Of a stretch of DNA of 64,000 nucleotides, positions 8,060 through 16,978 are shown in pieces. The position numbers were made by a program, and so were the translations under genes. Source of the stretch: Algoriphagus pacificus (GTDB lineage: Bacteria; Bacteroidota; Bacteroidia; Cytophagales; Cyclobacteriaceae); contig NZ_JAFKCU010000006.1 in the NCBI RefSeq assembly GCF_017254845.1, forward strand, positions 1 to 64,000, given 5' to 3'. Below the pieces are notes generated by a model. It searched no databases and had not been told where the DNA came from. It saw only the letters and a list, made by a program, of their open reading frames with translations. Position 1 is the stretch's first letter, and every line of letters starts with the position of its first letter.

Positions 8060-11000
8060 TTAAAAATCCAGGCTCAGGCCTACAGCCACACTTTTCCTGG
8101 GTCGGTTCCATCCATAGTCGGGATCCCAAGTGGAATCCGTCTTTTTCCAGAGTATTCCCAGATTATTGGCATAGAGGAAGAACTCTGCCTTTCGGAAGCT
8201 TTTCAAAAAGCCTTCCCCAGCAAGTTTTGGGCTGTATCCCAAGCGGATATCCTGCAATCGGATATGATCACCTTTTTCCACCAGCACTTCTGCCATAGAA
8301 TAGAATCGGTCTCGAAAGGTATTTCTGGAAGCAGGCATAGAAGGGATTTGAGTTATCAATTCATCTCCTGGCTCCTGCCAACGATCTGCAAAATCGGAAT
8401 GTCCCCCTCGAGCCATGAAAATGGTATTGTACTGGATAGATGATCTTTTGAAATAATAGCCGAACCTGTAGGATATATTTGCTGATATACTGAAAGGCCC
8501 ATAGGAGAAGGTATTCCTGATTGAACCAAAAGTGGTGGGTCTGGCAGGACCATTGTAAAGAATATTTTCCATGGTTGCCCCATTGACGATAGTCCTGTAA
8601 TCCTCAGAAAGCTCTCCATCCACATATCCTATCGGAGCTCCTGTTTCCGGATTCAGCCCAGCCCAAGGTAAACTGTATACCCCAAACAAAGGCCTCCCCT
8701 TCACTGGGAAATAAGTTCCTCCCAATCCTGCATCAGCATAATTCAATAGATTACTGACCACAGGTTCTATTTCATAAGAAGTCACTTCTTCCTTCAGCCC
8801 TGAAAGCAGCAGCACCGTGTTCCATTGGAAGGCTCCCCTCAGGTTCTTGCTTTCCAACATCAGATCATATCCTTTGGTACGCGTACTGGCATTGTTGCCA
8901 GTGAAAAACTGGATCCCAGCACTGGGAGCATAGGGAGACTGGCCGATCAGGTCCAGACCTTCCTTCCAATAGAATTCCAAAGTACCAGAGATCCTGTCTT
9001 CCTTGGTAGAAAAATCAAGTCCCAGATTCGTGATTTTGATCCGCTCCCATCTCAGGTTCCTGTTTGGGGAATTTACCACCTGCGCATATGGCAGTTGGGT
9101 CAGGTAATTGTTGGAAATAATCTGGGCCGTAGTAAATGCCGAAAGACTTCTGTCCACATTTCCATTGTATCCATAGGATCCCCGCAACTTCCAATAAGGA
9201 ATAGCTTTCCATTTATAGAACCCCTCTTCACTACCTGTCCAACCCAGCCCTGCTGACCAAAGAGGAACCGCTTTTTGGTTTGTGGCAACCCCAAATAAAT
9301 TGGAAGCATCCTTTCTCACACTTGCATTCAGCAAGTAGCGTTTTTTATAGATCAAAGCTGCATTAGCAAAAAGGGAATAAAAGCGGTCTTTTCCACCGGA
9401 AAGCCCATCCTGATAGGGAATCCTGGAAGTCAACCAGGAATCATTGAACTGGGGAAACAAAGTGGTATAATCTACCGGAAGCGTAGTGGACCGGTCCTTA
9501 TCAAAGCCATAGTATCTAACCGAGGAACTCTCCCGATCCAAGGCTTTCAGCTCCGCTCCTGTCAATGCATCCAATCTCCAGTCTTCCTTCCAAGAATGGC
9601 TGTATTCCAAAAAGCCTCTCAGGGAATGGCTGTTGGATCTTACAAAAGACTGATCCCAGATTCCTCCCAGCGGGATGTTTCTTTGCAAATTCCCGCTTTC
9701 ATCTATTTCGGTAAACAGGTTGATCAGTTCCCTTGCATAATAGCTATCCTGATGATACAGTGTTTCATTGGAGCTTGATTGCTGCCAATATTGGTAGAGT
9801 AATTTGGCATTCAGGCCTTTCAATAGCTGATAATCCAGCCCCAGATTAATCCGCCAATCATCCGAACGCATATGGCTAGGACTTTTGCCGATTTCATCCA
9901 ATGGTATGTAATTCCAGTCCAAAAGGCCCTGCTGTCTTGCCTCCTCTTTGAAGGCATTGCTGAATTGGCGGTTCAGTATGGCAGGTCTTCCCGACTCATC
10001 TTTCAAGCTGGCATAAGGATACATGTCCTGAAGAGAAGTGAAATAAAGATCCTCCGGACCTGCATTTTGGTCGATGGAAAGAGTCTTGGTTCCATAAAAA
10101 CCCAGTTGAATCCCCAAACGGTCTTTTAGTGCCTTGTATCCGTTTTTGATATTAAGCGTCAATCGATCAGAGGAATTGCCTACTACCGGCAACTGCTGAT
10201 GATCATAACCCAGGGCCACCCGGTAATCGATCTGGTCACTTCCCCCAGAAAGCGCGAGGCTGTATTGTTGGTTGACTTGGGTACGGTAAAGGTAGCGGTT
10301 CAGGTCATTTCGGAGATCCTGTCTTTCCAAGGAAGCCAGTTGTGAATTCACTTCCTGATCTGAAAGTAATCCCTGCTTTTGTTTATTAAGGATTTCCACC
10401 ACAGGAGTCACTGCAGGGCGGGATGAACTGTTCAAAGTAGAATTATAATAGCCGGTAGCAAAGAGCTGCTTTTCCACAGCTATGTAATCGGAAACGGATA
10501 GGTTTGGAGCAAGAAAAGGATCAGGATGTTGGATCCAATTGGTATTGGCCATCAGGCTGACCTGCATTTTTTCAGAAGCTTTTCCGGATTTGGTGGTGAT
10601 GACGATCACCCCGTTACCTGCTCTCGCCCCCCAGATGGAAGCCGCAGCAGCATCTCTTAATACCGTGATAGATTCCACATCGTTGGGATTGATATCCTCC
10701 AGATTGCCGTCAAAGGGAAAATTATCTATGACGATCAAAGGCTGTGAAAAGCGGCCCAAAGTACTTCTACCACGGATAGAAATAGGATCCCTCCCCGTAT
10801 CACCAGTCCGGTTGAAAATCAGACCGGAAGTCACGTCTTCCAATCTGTCAATCAGGTTGGTGCTGACCCTTCGATCTACCAGTTCTTCGTCAAGAGAAAC
10901 AAAGGAACCCGAGGCCCTGCTGCGTGGGATTTCCTGATAACCTGTGGAAACCACTTCCACTGCATCCAGATCCAAATTGATGGAGTTCATCTCTAGGATC

Positions 11001-11287
11001 AGTTCTTGGGATAGAGGTAATTCCAGTTTTGTACTTAAGGTCTGGTAACCCAGAAACTGGACAATCAGCTCGTAATCACCCGGTTCAGCATTCAGGATAA
11101 ATCTCCCTTCCTGATCGCTGATTACCGTCTGTCGCTTTGGGATCAGGGTGATCATTGCACCTGGGAGGGGTAAACTTGATTCACTATCCACAACCTTACC
11201 TTTAAGCGGTACTTGCTGGGCCATCACAGGAATACTTCCCAATAGAGACAAGAGGAATAAAATAATGAAATATGATGTATTTTTCAT
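8060..11287 (-). CDS. SusC/RagA family TonB-linked outer-membrane receptor
   Basis: A 1075-residue protein. Signal peptide (residues 1-23, ending VMAQ), carboxypeptidase-regulatory-like domain (25-105), TonB-box region VEVVSTGYQEIPRSRASGS (about 111-130), plug domain with SIRGRSTLG and the family-typical VLRDAAAASIWGARAGNGVI, then a long beta-barrel ending in the aromatic-terminated VAVGLSLDF. It imports a ligand across the outer membrane, powered by TonB, together with the SusD partner downstream. Its start overlaps the stop of the TlpA-like gene by 4 bp, so the three genes form one operon. Confidence 0.92.
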   Translation of the reverse strand: MKNTSYFIILFLLSLLGSIPVMAQQVPLKGKVVDSESSLPLPGAMITLIPKRQTVISDQEGRFILNAEPGDYELIVQFLGYQTLSTKLELPLSQELILEMNSINLDLDAVEVVSTGYQEIPRSRASGSFVSLDEELVDRRVSTNLIDRLEDVTSGLIFNRTGDTGRDPISIRGRSTLGRFSQPLIVIDNFPFDGNLEDINPNDVESITVLRDAAAASIWGARAGNGVIVITTKSGKASEKMQVSLMANTNWIQHPDPFLAPNLSVSDYIAVEKQLFATGYYNSTLNSSSRPAVTPVVEILNKQKQGLLSDQEVNSQLASLERQDLRNDLNRYLYRTQVNQQYSLALSGGSDQIDYRVALGYDHQQLPVVGNSSDRLTLNIKNGYKALKDRLGIQLGFYGTKTLSIDQNAGPEDLYFTSLQDMYPYASLKDESGRPAILNRQFSNAFKEEARQQGLLDWNYIPLDEIGKSPSHMRSDDWRINLGLDYQLLKGLNAKLLYQYWQQSSSNETLYHQDSYYARELINLFTEIDESGNLQRNIPLGGIWDQSFVRSNSHSLRGFLEYSHSWKEDWRLDALTGAELKALDRESSSVRYYGFDKDRSTTLPVDYTTLFPQFNDSWLTSRIPYQDGLSGGKDRFYSLFANAALIYKKRYLLNASVRKDASNLFGVATNQKAVPLWSAGLGWTGSEEGFYKWKAIPYWKLRGSYGYNGNVDRSLSAFTTAQIISNNYLTQLPYAQVVNSPNRNLRWERIKITNLGLDFSTKEDRISGTLEFYWKEGLDLIGQSPYAPSAGIQFFTGNNASTRTKGYDLMLESKNLRGAFQWNTVLLLSGLKEEVTSYEIEPVVSNLLNYADAGLGGTYFPVKGRPLFGVYSLPWAGLNPETGAPIGYVDGELSEDYRTIVNGATMENILYNGPARPTTFGSIRNTFSYGPFSISANISYRFGYYFKRSSIQYNTIFMARGGHSDFADRWQEPGDELITQIPSMPASRNTFRDRFYSMAEVLVEKGDHIRLQDIRLGYSPKLAGEGFLKSFRKAEFFLYANNLGILWKKTDSTWDPDYGWNRPRKSVAVGLSLDF

Positions 11288-12948
11288 GGGGCAAGGAATT
11301 TAGGTTCAGAGATCTTTTTGAGTACGAGTACAGGTATTTGCTCCTCTCGGAGGATCAGGTCAAAGCCCTGTTTCTGAAGCGCATTTTTGAGGCTTTCGGG
11401 ATCAGAAAGCCTTACTCTTAATTCCAGATCGATTGGATAATCAATCCCTGTTAGGTTGATGACAGGATAAGGGCTTTGGCTCAAAAAATAGGCGTTGAGA
11501 TGGTACACAAATCCCTGAAGAGGATAGTTTGTCATTTTCAATCCCTGAGAAGTGGAATAGGATTTTTTAGAACCTGATGATTCGGGGTAATTCCTCCCTT
11601 CCTGCTGTAGCAGGGCATACACTTTTCGGGTTCGCCGCTCTACCTTGGCTTCAATATGCGGGAAGTAACGCTTCAGGTCCTCCCGCATCAATTGGTAGAT
11701 GTCCAGGTTCTTGGGCGTAATGATTTCATACCCGAAGACATGGGTTCCCTCTGCCATCCAGTCATTATAATCCATCCCTGATTTATCAGACCAGAGTTCC
11801 TCAGGTTCGAAACCTTCTTGGATAATCCTGTTCCATCCGAAATAGTCTACCAGATCCTTTCCTGAAAAGGCAGTTTGGTAGTGGTAAAGCAGACTCATGT
11901 TTATGATCCGAATCTGGTTCATATCCTCAAATCTTTGGATCAGGGAGCCGGAAACCTCGGGGATATAGCCAGTCAGAGCTGATTCAAACCAGAGATTTTT
12001 ATTTTTGAGCTCTGGAGTCTCTGTCAATAGTCTGGCTTCTATGGGTATTTCTATCTGCCTGTCTTCTTTGGCCCGGAAGAGATTCTCTCCCGAATCCAGA
12101 AGTTTGTCCAGCTTTTCCTGACTCAGGTCCTCAATTCCCGTAATCGCCAACACCTTACCTTCCCGATCCAGAATCACCACATGCGGGATAATAAAATGTG
12201 GGAAATATGCCGCAAGTTTTTGGGCATTGACCACGAGAGGCAATTCCATTTTTTCAATCTCAGGATAAGCTTGAAGCAGTGCCTGGATTTGTTTTTCCTG
12301 AAATACCGTGACAGGAATAATTTCAATATCCTGCTTATAGGAATCTTTTAGCATATCCAAATGGGGAAGCGAAGCAATACTTGCCGTGCAGGTAGGAGCC
12401 CAAAATTCCAGGATCACATACTTGCCCAGATAATCATCCAATCGGAGCTTATCATCATCAAAATTCAGCACTTCGGAGAACTCTATTCCAGATGGGATCT
12501 GATCACCGATAGTGAGAGTATCGGAACTGGCCTCCCCATCGGCAGGAGAGCCTAAACTCCCCTGCCCTGCGGGAATAGCGGTATCAACTAAACTAAATCC
12601 CTTTTTATTATAGTCATCAGTCTTCGGTCGACAGTCGACAGCCGATTCGTTTACGTCACTGCGAGGAGCCCCTAAGGGTGACGCGGCAGTCTGATTTAAA
12701 ATTTCATTTCCAACAAGTTGGCTTTCTACTCTGACTTCAAACCCCGGACCGCCATCTATATCCAGTGCGGTAACAGAGTAGAAAGTATCGGAGCGGGTTA
12801 CCCCACTCCGATGGGATCCTGCCAAAGCAGGCAATCCGGGGCAATCAACCAACTCAAACCCCGGTGGTGAACAAGCAACTTGTGCTTTTAAAGTGCTTCC
12901 GTAAAGACATAGCAATACCAGGAAGCATGAGAATAGAATTTTTTTCAT
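11284..12948 (-). CDS. TlpA-like thioredoxin-fold protein of a SusCD operon, CxxS active site
   Basis: A 554-residue protein with a signal peptide (1-22). A thioredoxin-like domain (about 145-275) shows YVILEFWAPTCTASIASLP: the usual WCxxC is replaced by TCTAS, with Cys near residue 186 and Ser instead of the resolving Cys. The C-terminal 280 residues are unassigned. It is first in the TlpA-SusC-SusD operon, a common Bacteroidota arrangement. Residues about 80-125 look foreign: they contain QTAASPLGAPRSDV, the translation of the dispersed 'ATTGCGAGG..GGCAATCT' repeat, and a VDCRP segment from a GTCGACAGTCGAC string, all in frame. The CxxS suggests a disulfide-binding or isomerase-like role rather than a reductase (inference). 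Confidence 0.75.
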   Translation of the reverse strand: MKKILFSCFLVLLCLYGSTLKAQVACSPPGFELVDCPGLPALAGSHRSGVTRSDTFYSVTALDIDGGPGFEVRVESQLVGNEILNQTAASPLGAPRSDVNESAVDCRPKTDDYNKKGFSLVDTAIPAGQGSLGSPADGEASSDTLTIGDQIPSGIEFSEVLNFDDDKLRLDDYLGKYVILEFWAPTCTASIASLPHLDMLKDSYKQDIEIIPVTVFQEKQIQALLQAYPEIEKMELPLVVNAQKLAAYFPHFIIPHVVILDREGKVLAITGIEDLSQEKLDKLLDSGENLFRAKEDRQIEIPIEARLLTETPELKNKNLWFESALTGYIPEVSGSLIQRFEDMNQIRIINMSLLYHYQTAFSGKDLVDYFGWNRIIQEGFEPEELWSDKSGMDYNDWMAEGTHVFGYEIITPKNLDIYQLMREDLKRYFPHIEAKVERRTRKVYALLQQEGRNYPESSGSKKSYSTSQGLKMTNYPLQGFVYHLNAYFLSQSPYPVINLTGIDYPIDLELRVRLSDPESLKNALQKQGFDLILREEQIPVLVLKKISEPKFLAP

Positions 12949-13207
12949 GCTTTTGATTTTTTGATGCTGGAGCCGCCTAGGTCAGACAGGTGTTGGATGT
13001 CCGGTGTCCGAAGAATGGATCGTCATTGCGAGGCTAGGTACGAGCCGTGGCAATCTCGAAATAGGAAGTCTGAAAGCTTAAGTCAGAAATCTGAAAGCCT
13101 CAAATCCTCATATGACTTTTCCGAAAAGGACATTCATACGCCACGGCGCACAAGTCTCTCACCTTGCCCCAATCGAGCAACCAGCATTAATGAATAAATA
13201 AGATGTA
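12949..13207. repeat. Repeat-rich gap upstream of the TlpA-SusCD operon
   Basis: Contains a GTTGGATGTCCGGTGTCCG string (as inside the 21.5-kb glycosyltransferase), an ATTGCGAGG..GGCAATCTCG repeat at 13024-13058, and AAGTCTGAAAGC strings. The operon promoter must lie here but is not recognisable. Confidence 0.6.
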
Positions 13208-13335
13208 AGTGTCAGCGCTACCAGCTATATCAGCTTGCTGACTTGAGAATTAGTAACCATACTTCTGGGAGCTGCGCAGGTCTCCTGGGGCATGTCCCAC
13301 CCTCTTGCGCGAAGAATGGGAGCAAGTATGGTCTA
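13208..13335. other. Pair of nested hairpins (possible structured RNA or repeat)
   Basis: The first hairpin is GTCAGC...GCTGAC with an inner AGCT/AGCT pairing (13210-13243). The second is bounded by CCATACTT...AAGTATGG over about 76 bp (13257-13332) and has internal GGGAG/CTCCC, TGCGCA/TGCGCG and GGGGCATGTCCC pairings. It lies just downstream of the 53-residue ORF. It could be a 3' structured element, a transcription terminator, or a non-autonomous repeat. Confidence 0.4.
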
Positions 13336-13350
13336 AAAATACGGTAAGCC

Positions 13351-13512
13351 TCAAACAGGCTTTTTAGGCTTTAAAGGATACAGGCGGTCAACCGCGGTAA
13401 TGCCGAATGCTCCTCTTTGAATTTCTTGTAACCTGATGAACTGAGCAAAAATCTTCCTCTCTCCTATTTGTAGGATATTTTTAGCTACTGAAGAAAATTG
13501 GATGCTGTTCAT
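13351..13512 (-). CDS. Small hypothetical protein (53 residues)
   Basis: ATG at 13512, TGA at 13351; it starts 3 bp after the stop of the 74-residue ORF upstream, suggesting a two-gene transcript. The protein (MNSIQFSSVAKNILQIGERK...KPKKPV) is basic with no signal peptide or known motif. Support is limited to position, coupling and a clean frame. Confidence 0.4.
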   Translation of the reverse strand: MNSIQFSSVAKNILQIGERKIFAQFIRLQEIQRGAFGITAVDRLYPLKPKKPV

Positions 13513-13515
13513 GAC

Positions 13516-13740
13516 TTATTCTTTATCTGAAAAATACTCTAACAGCTGATAGATATGCTTAATATCTGCTTGCTGTACCTTCCGTTCAACATGACTTATT
13601 TGTTTATCGGATTTGCAATCTTCTAGCTTTACCAAGGCCAAGATCCTTAAAATGGATTCTCTAAACTGGCTTGCTTCATTTCTTGGAATCAGGACTGATT
13701 TTTCTAAATCCTGAGTATCTCCTTTGTTTCTATGAATCAT
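13516..13740 (-). CDS. Small hypothetical protein (74 residues)
   Basis: A charged, helical protein with a predicted coiled-coil-like C-terminal half (HVERKVQQADIKHIYQLLEYF). It is transcribed divergently from the XRE regulator across a 113-bp gap holding three TATCATG-type sites, and is followed 3 bp later by the 53-residue ORF. Divergence from a small XRE repressor is typical of regulated two-gene modules such as toxin-antitoxin or phage-derived switches, but no toxin fold is recognisable. Confidence 0.5.
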   Translation of the reverse strand: MIHRNKGDTQDLEKSVLIPRNEASQFRESILRILALVKLEDCKSDKQISHVERKVQQADIKHIYQLLEYFSDKE

Positions 13741-13741
13741 T

Positions 13742-13813
13742 AATCATGTATTTCTGTAAATATATCATGTTTTTCTTGTTTTTACAAAACTAGTTATCAT
13801 GTTTTTCATGATA
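13742..13813. promoter_or_regulatory. Operator-like dyads between divergent small ORF and XRE gene
   Basis: A perfect dyad TATCATG-TTTTT-CATGATA at 13795-13813, an imperfect one at 13763-13781 (TATCATG-TTTTT-CTTGTTT) and a half site AATCATG at 13743. The perfect site lies just upstream of a possible -7 element TACATTTA (13829-13836) of the XRE gene, consistent with autorepression. Confidence 0.55.
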
Positions 13814-13853
13814 TTTTTAAAGAATTATTACATTTAAGTAAAGAAAAAAAGGA

Positions 13854-14060
13854 ATGACACGACTTGGAGAAATTTTTAGCAGAAAATCGATTAACAAATC
13901 TGATGTTGCTAGAAAAACTGGATTAACACCACAGAGAATAGGTGTTCTTACTCTTGACGAGAAAGCTAAACTCACTGCAGCTGAATTATATTTAATTGCA
14001 AAAGCAATTGATGAGGATCCTTGCAAGCTATTGGATTATGTCTGTCAGGATTTAAAATAA
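13854..14060 (+). CDS. XRE-type helix-turn-helix regulator
   Basis: A 68-residue single-domain protein: NKSDVARKTGLTPQRIGVL forms the helix-turn-helix (about 18-36), followed by the LTAAELYLIAKAIDEDPCKLL helices typical of XRE/Cro folds. It starts after an A-rich AAAGAAAAAAAGG leader usual for Bacteroidota. The upstream TATCATG dyads are probably its operators; a hairpin terminator follows the stop codon directly. It likely represses itself and the divergent small ORFs (inference). Confidence 0.8.
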   Translation: MTRLGEIFSRKSINKSDVARKTGLTPQRIGVLTLDEKAKLTAAELYLIAKAIDEDPCKLLDYVCQDLK

Positions 14061-14061
14061 A

Positions 14062-14083
14062 AAAGGAACCCGAGGGTTCCTTT
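14062..14083 (+). terminator. Rho-independent terminator of XRE gene
   Basis: Perfect stem AAAGGAACC-CGAG-GGTTCCTTT, directly after the XRE stop codon. Confidence 0.8.
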
Positions 14084-14112
14084 ATGATCATTAGATTAAA
14101 AGTAAGATTCTA

Positions 14113-15099
14113 TTACATCTCTATAAGCTTTCTCTTTTCTACCAGCTCCCCTATTCCTTTCATATGTAAGGACTGCATGCCGTAGGTTTCATTTAATTTT
14201 TTGTACAAACCTAAAATCTGATCCAGTTCTTTCAGAGAGGCAATGGGATCCTTGCCGAAGTTATGAGGATGCCACCAGAGATGGTATACTTCTCCATGTT
14301 TAGCTGCAAATTCCATTTCATGGAGAATCCTACCTAGTCTCCTAGAATTCATTAAAACATTCCCTTTAATGACTGGTCTTAGAATCCTGGATGCTGGTAT
14401 GATTATAGGTTCGTTTTCAAAGATCTTCACTTCTTCCAAATCGTAGCTTGTCCTTGTTCCCACTTGGAAAAAGCAATCCGCAGAACGGAAGAATTTCTTG
14501 CTTAGGTTTTCATGTTGGGTTTCCTGCCAGAACCAATTTTTTGGATTACCTCTAACATATTGATATCCTTCCTCCACACAAATTCCTAAATACAATTCAT
14601 TGATGTGGTTTCTTGGAAATACCAAAGATTCTAGTTTTACCCCAAACTTATCTTTGGCGATTTTTTGGGTGGCTTGAAGATCTTGGCGGAACTGCTCGGG
14701 GCTTTGGCCACGCATCAAAGTATAATAATGTGCATAGGAATGGGAACCCAGCTCCTGTCCCGGTGTCTCCAAAATCTGTTGGATCAGTTCTGGTGCAAAA
14801 TGTACTTCCGGACGGATGCCATGCTTCTTGATCCATTCATAAGCGGAGTATTTTCTATCTCTATAAGATGGTAAAAAGCTTGGAGAAAAAGCTCTCCACT
14901 CTTCTTCATTTTCGGCAAATAGCATCCCCACTGTAGCCCAGGTTACTTGGACTCCAGCCTTTGCAAATTTTTGCAGCATATCTGGAACGATATCTCGGGT
15001 ATTCCGAAAGTAAGAGGGTTCGTAGCTTGTTCCTACCTTATCAAAGATTCCCCAGAGGAGTTCGAAGTCGAGGCTTATGGTTAAGGTTCCTAAGGGCAT
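14113..15099 (-). CDS. Polysaccharide deacetylase family protein
   Basis: A 328-residue protein with NodB-fold markers: SLDFE near residue 9-13 (catalytic and metal Asp), a metal-binding HSYAHY near 119, LVFPRNHIN near 160 and a C-terminal VYHLWWHPHNF. It has no signal peptide, so it probably acts in the cytoplasm on an oligosaccharide or nucleotide- or lipid-linked precursor. Family members remove N- or O-acetyl groups. It is last in the minus-strand polysaccharide locus, separated from the membrane protein gene by about 660 bp of repeats. Confidence 0.8.
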   Translation of the reverse strand: MPLGTLTISLDFELLWGIFDKVGTSYEPSYFRNTRDIVPDMLQKFAKAGVQVTWATVGMLFAENEEEWRAFSPSFLPSYRDRKYSAYEWIKKHGIRPEVHFAPELIQQILETPGQELGSHSYAHYYTLMRGQSPEQFRQDLQATQKIAKDKFGVKLESLVFPRNHINELYLGICVEEGYQYVRGNPKNWFWQETQHENLSKKFFRSADCFFQVGTRTSYDLEEVKIFENEPIIIPASRILRPVIKGNVLMNSRRLGRILHEMEFAAKHGEVYHLWWHPHNFGKDPIASLKELDQILGLYKKLNETYGMQSLHMKGIGELVEKRKLIEM

Positions 15100-15375
15100 T
15101 TTGTTTTTTTTACTAAACTAAATTTAATCAATTGAAGTGAAGGTCTATTTAATTGTTGGATTGAAGTTTTGGGTTTTTAGAGAAAAAGGATTTTTATCAA
15201 GACGTTTTAAAGCGTTAGTGAAAACAAGGCTAAATCATGGATTCTTTTTCTGATACTTTTGAAACTATCTCTTACAAGTAATTGGAAGTTCTAAACAACT
15301 CCCCCTTGAATACCCAATTGTGATTGGATTTCAAATATTATTAAAGGGGGGTAAGGGGGTCTTAATCTAATTTAT

Positions 15376-15490
15376 CCAACTTTTGAAGGCCAAAAGTTGG
15401 CAAAAGCCTTCGTCGCAGCAAAGCTTCATCCGCACAGATCCAACAGCCAGCCCCGCTGCTGCGACAACCCACCGCACAGTCCAATTGACG
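15376..15490. repeat. Dispersed intergenic repeat R1, copy 2
   Basis: Matches 1226-1339. It opens with the hairpin CCAACTTTTG-AAGGC-CAAAAGTTGG and continues with the GC-rich CCGCACAGATCCAACAGCC region. Confidence 0.8.
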
Positions 15491-15501
15491 TCTTTTGGAC
15501 T

Positions 15502-15634
15502 GACCCCGGCGGGGTCAAATGTCATAGCCCCGGGTATGGAGGTACGACGCAACCCGGGGATTGAATGATTTTTATTTGAACCAGCGCTAGCTCAAGAATG
15601 TATTTAGGAGACGTAAAAGTTTTGCCAGCAAGAT
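15502..15634 (+). repeat. REP-like repeat R2, copy C
   Basis: GACCCCGGCGGGGTC, then AGCCCCGGGT..ACCCGGGG around GGTACGACG, CAGCGCTAG and GCCAGCAAGATG. The centre with GTACGACG is shared with the copies at 45863 and 46306. Confidence 0.8.
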
Positions 15635-15757
15635 GACCGTAAAACTAGATTACAAATCCTTCTAACGGTCTGTGGGACATAGTGCATGGTAAGAGGGATA
15701 TATTATTTTTATTTAAAAATCTGAAAGGATAAATGAGGGCAAACAGCCCTTAAAACA

Positions 15758-16978
15758 TCACTTCTCCACCAACTCAGCTTCGGCAAGGCGTCTTCTTTCT
15801 TCCTCCACAATTCTATTAAAAATCTCTCCTCGTTTTTTGATGCGATTGGTTTTTTGCCAATCCATAAAGGCGACCACCACAAAGAGCATAAAATACATAA
15901 TCTGGGATTTTTGGCGGATGATGATCCCTAGATTAGACATTACAAAGGTCATAGAAATGGAAATGGAGATAAAAACCACTGCCGACATCTTCACCATTGC
16001 AGGAGCAATCTTGATATAAGTAATAAAATCCTTGCGAACGATTTTACTAAACATATAAATATACAATGCATTTTCAAAGGAAACTGCGATACCAAGTATA
16101 TTTGGAGAATCTACAAAAAGTGGTCTAAACCAAAAAGTAAAAAGCTTCATTGGAAGACTATATGACCCCATATCTACTGCTGAACCTGCCGCCTGCAATC
16201 TTTGCATATTCAAAGCAGATTCTTCTTCAAAACTTCCAGCCAAGTTATTAGGATCATAGCCTAGATAAACTATTAAATCTTCATAGACATAAATACTCAT
16301 ACCAATTGCAAATACAACAACCATATACTTTTGATATAGTGGCACTTTTTCCCTTCCTAATACAAAGCCTACTCCCATCCCAATAAGAATAGCAAAAAGA
16401 ATATGAGGTCTCACCATATAGCATAAAAAACTACCAAATGCGATGTGAGGAATTCGTTTTTGAGGCCAAGAAAGGCCATAAACTAAAAACCCAATCCCCG
16501 CAAATATCACAGCCCCTTTTCCTAATGAGGCAGTCCAAAAGTGCATATTGGGCAAAAACATAAAAATGGTAATGGCATCCCAACCCTCAAATTTGGGATT
16601 AAAGCGTAAATTCTCTTTAAAGAATAAATAAAAATAAACAAAGCCCCAAAACCCCAACCAAGTTGTCAGGAACATCATCATATCGTAATTAAAACCAAAC
16701 CAACGCACAAAAGGAAAGGCCATCCATTCTATAAAATCCGTCCCAGCTGCAAATGAATCGAACCAATTTCTCCAAGCAAAGGTATGGTTATAATAATTTA
16801 CAGAATCTGATCTATTCAACTGGGCATAGGTCCAATAAACTAATCCAAAGAACATATGGTACCAGTACATCTGATTCAGCAAACCCGCCTTGACCCATTT
16901 ATGCTCTTTCTGGAGATTTCCCAGAATGGGTTGGCTTATGCCAAAGAGGAGGAGTATGAGGATGACGGCGCCTAACAC
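15758..16978 (-). CDS. Polytopic membrane protein, possible polysaccharide polymerase
   Basis: A 406-residue protein with about ten hydrophobic segments and short charged loops; a periplasmic-type loop holds YYNHTFAWRNWFDSF (residues about 62-76), and MVRPHILFAILIGMG lies in the middle. Position beside GT4 genes and overall topology resemble Wzy/EpsG-like polymerases of surface polysaccharide loci, but no diagnostic motif is visible. The C-terminus is a charged cytoplasmic tail. It starts about 220 bp after the GT4 gene upstream in transcription; the gap contains a TTCGACTTCGCTCAACCTGACA repeat fragment. Confidence 0.55.
   Translation of the reverse strand: MLGAVILILLLFGISQPILGNLQKEHKWVKAGLLNQMYWYHMFFGLVYWTYAQLNRSDSVNYYNHTFAWRNWFDSFAAGTDFIEWMAFPFVRWFGFNYDMMMFLTTWLGFWGFVYFYLFFKENLRFNPKFEGWDAITIFMFLPNMHFWTASLGKGAVIFAGIGFLVYGLSWPQKRIPHIAFGSFLCYMVRPHILFAILIGMGVGFVLGREKVPLYQKYMVVVFAIGMSIYVYEDLIVYLGYDPNNLAGSFEEESALNMQRLQAAGSAVDMGSYSLPMKLFTFWFRPLFVDSPNILGIAVSFENALYIYMFSKIVRKDFITYIKIAPAMVKMSAVVFISISISMTFVMSNLGIIIRQKSQIMYFMLFVVVAFMDWQKTNRIKKRGEIFNRIVEEERRRLAEAELVEK

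Larger units (their letters stand above)
15100..15757. repeat. Repeat-rich gap with R1 and R2 copies
   Basis: Holds an AACTCCCCCTTGA..AAAGGGGGG string at 15297-15360, R1 copy 2 (15376-15490), R2 copy C (15502-15634) directly after it, and a GGTCTGTGGGACATAG fragment at 15667. No gene. Confidence 0.8.

Noticed and set aside
8045-10937. Long plus-strand ORFs opposite the SusC gene
   Set aside because: Antisense shadows of a strongly supported SusC frame with no domain signal.
12961-13197. 78-codon plus-strand ORF
   Set aside because: It consists largely of repeat translation (SESLSQKSESLKSS) in a repeat-rich gap.
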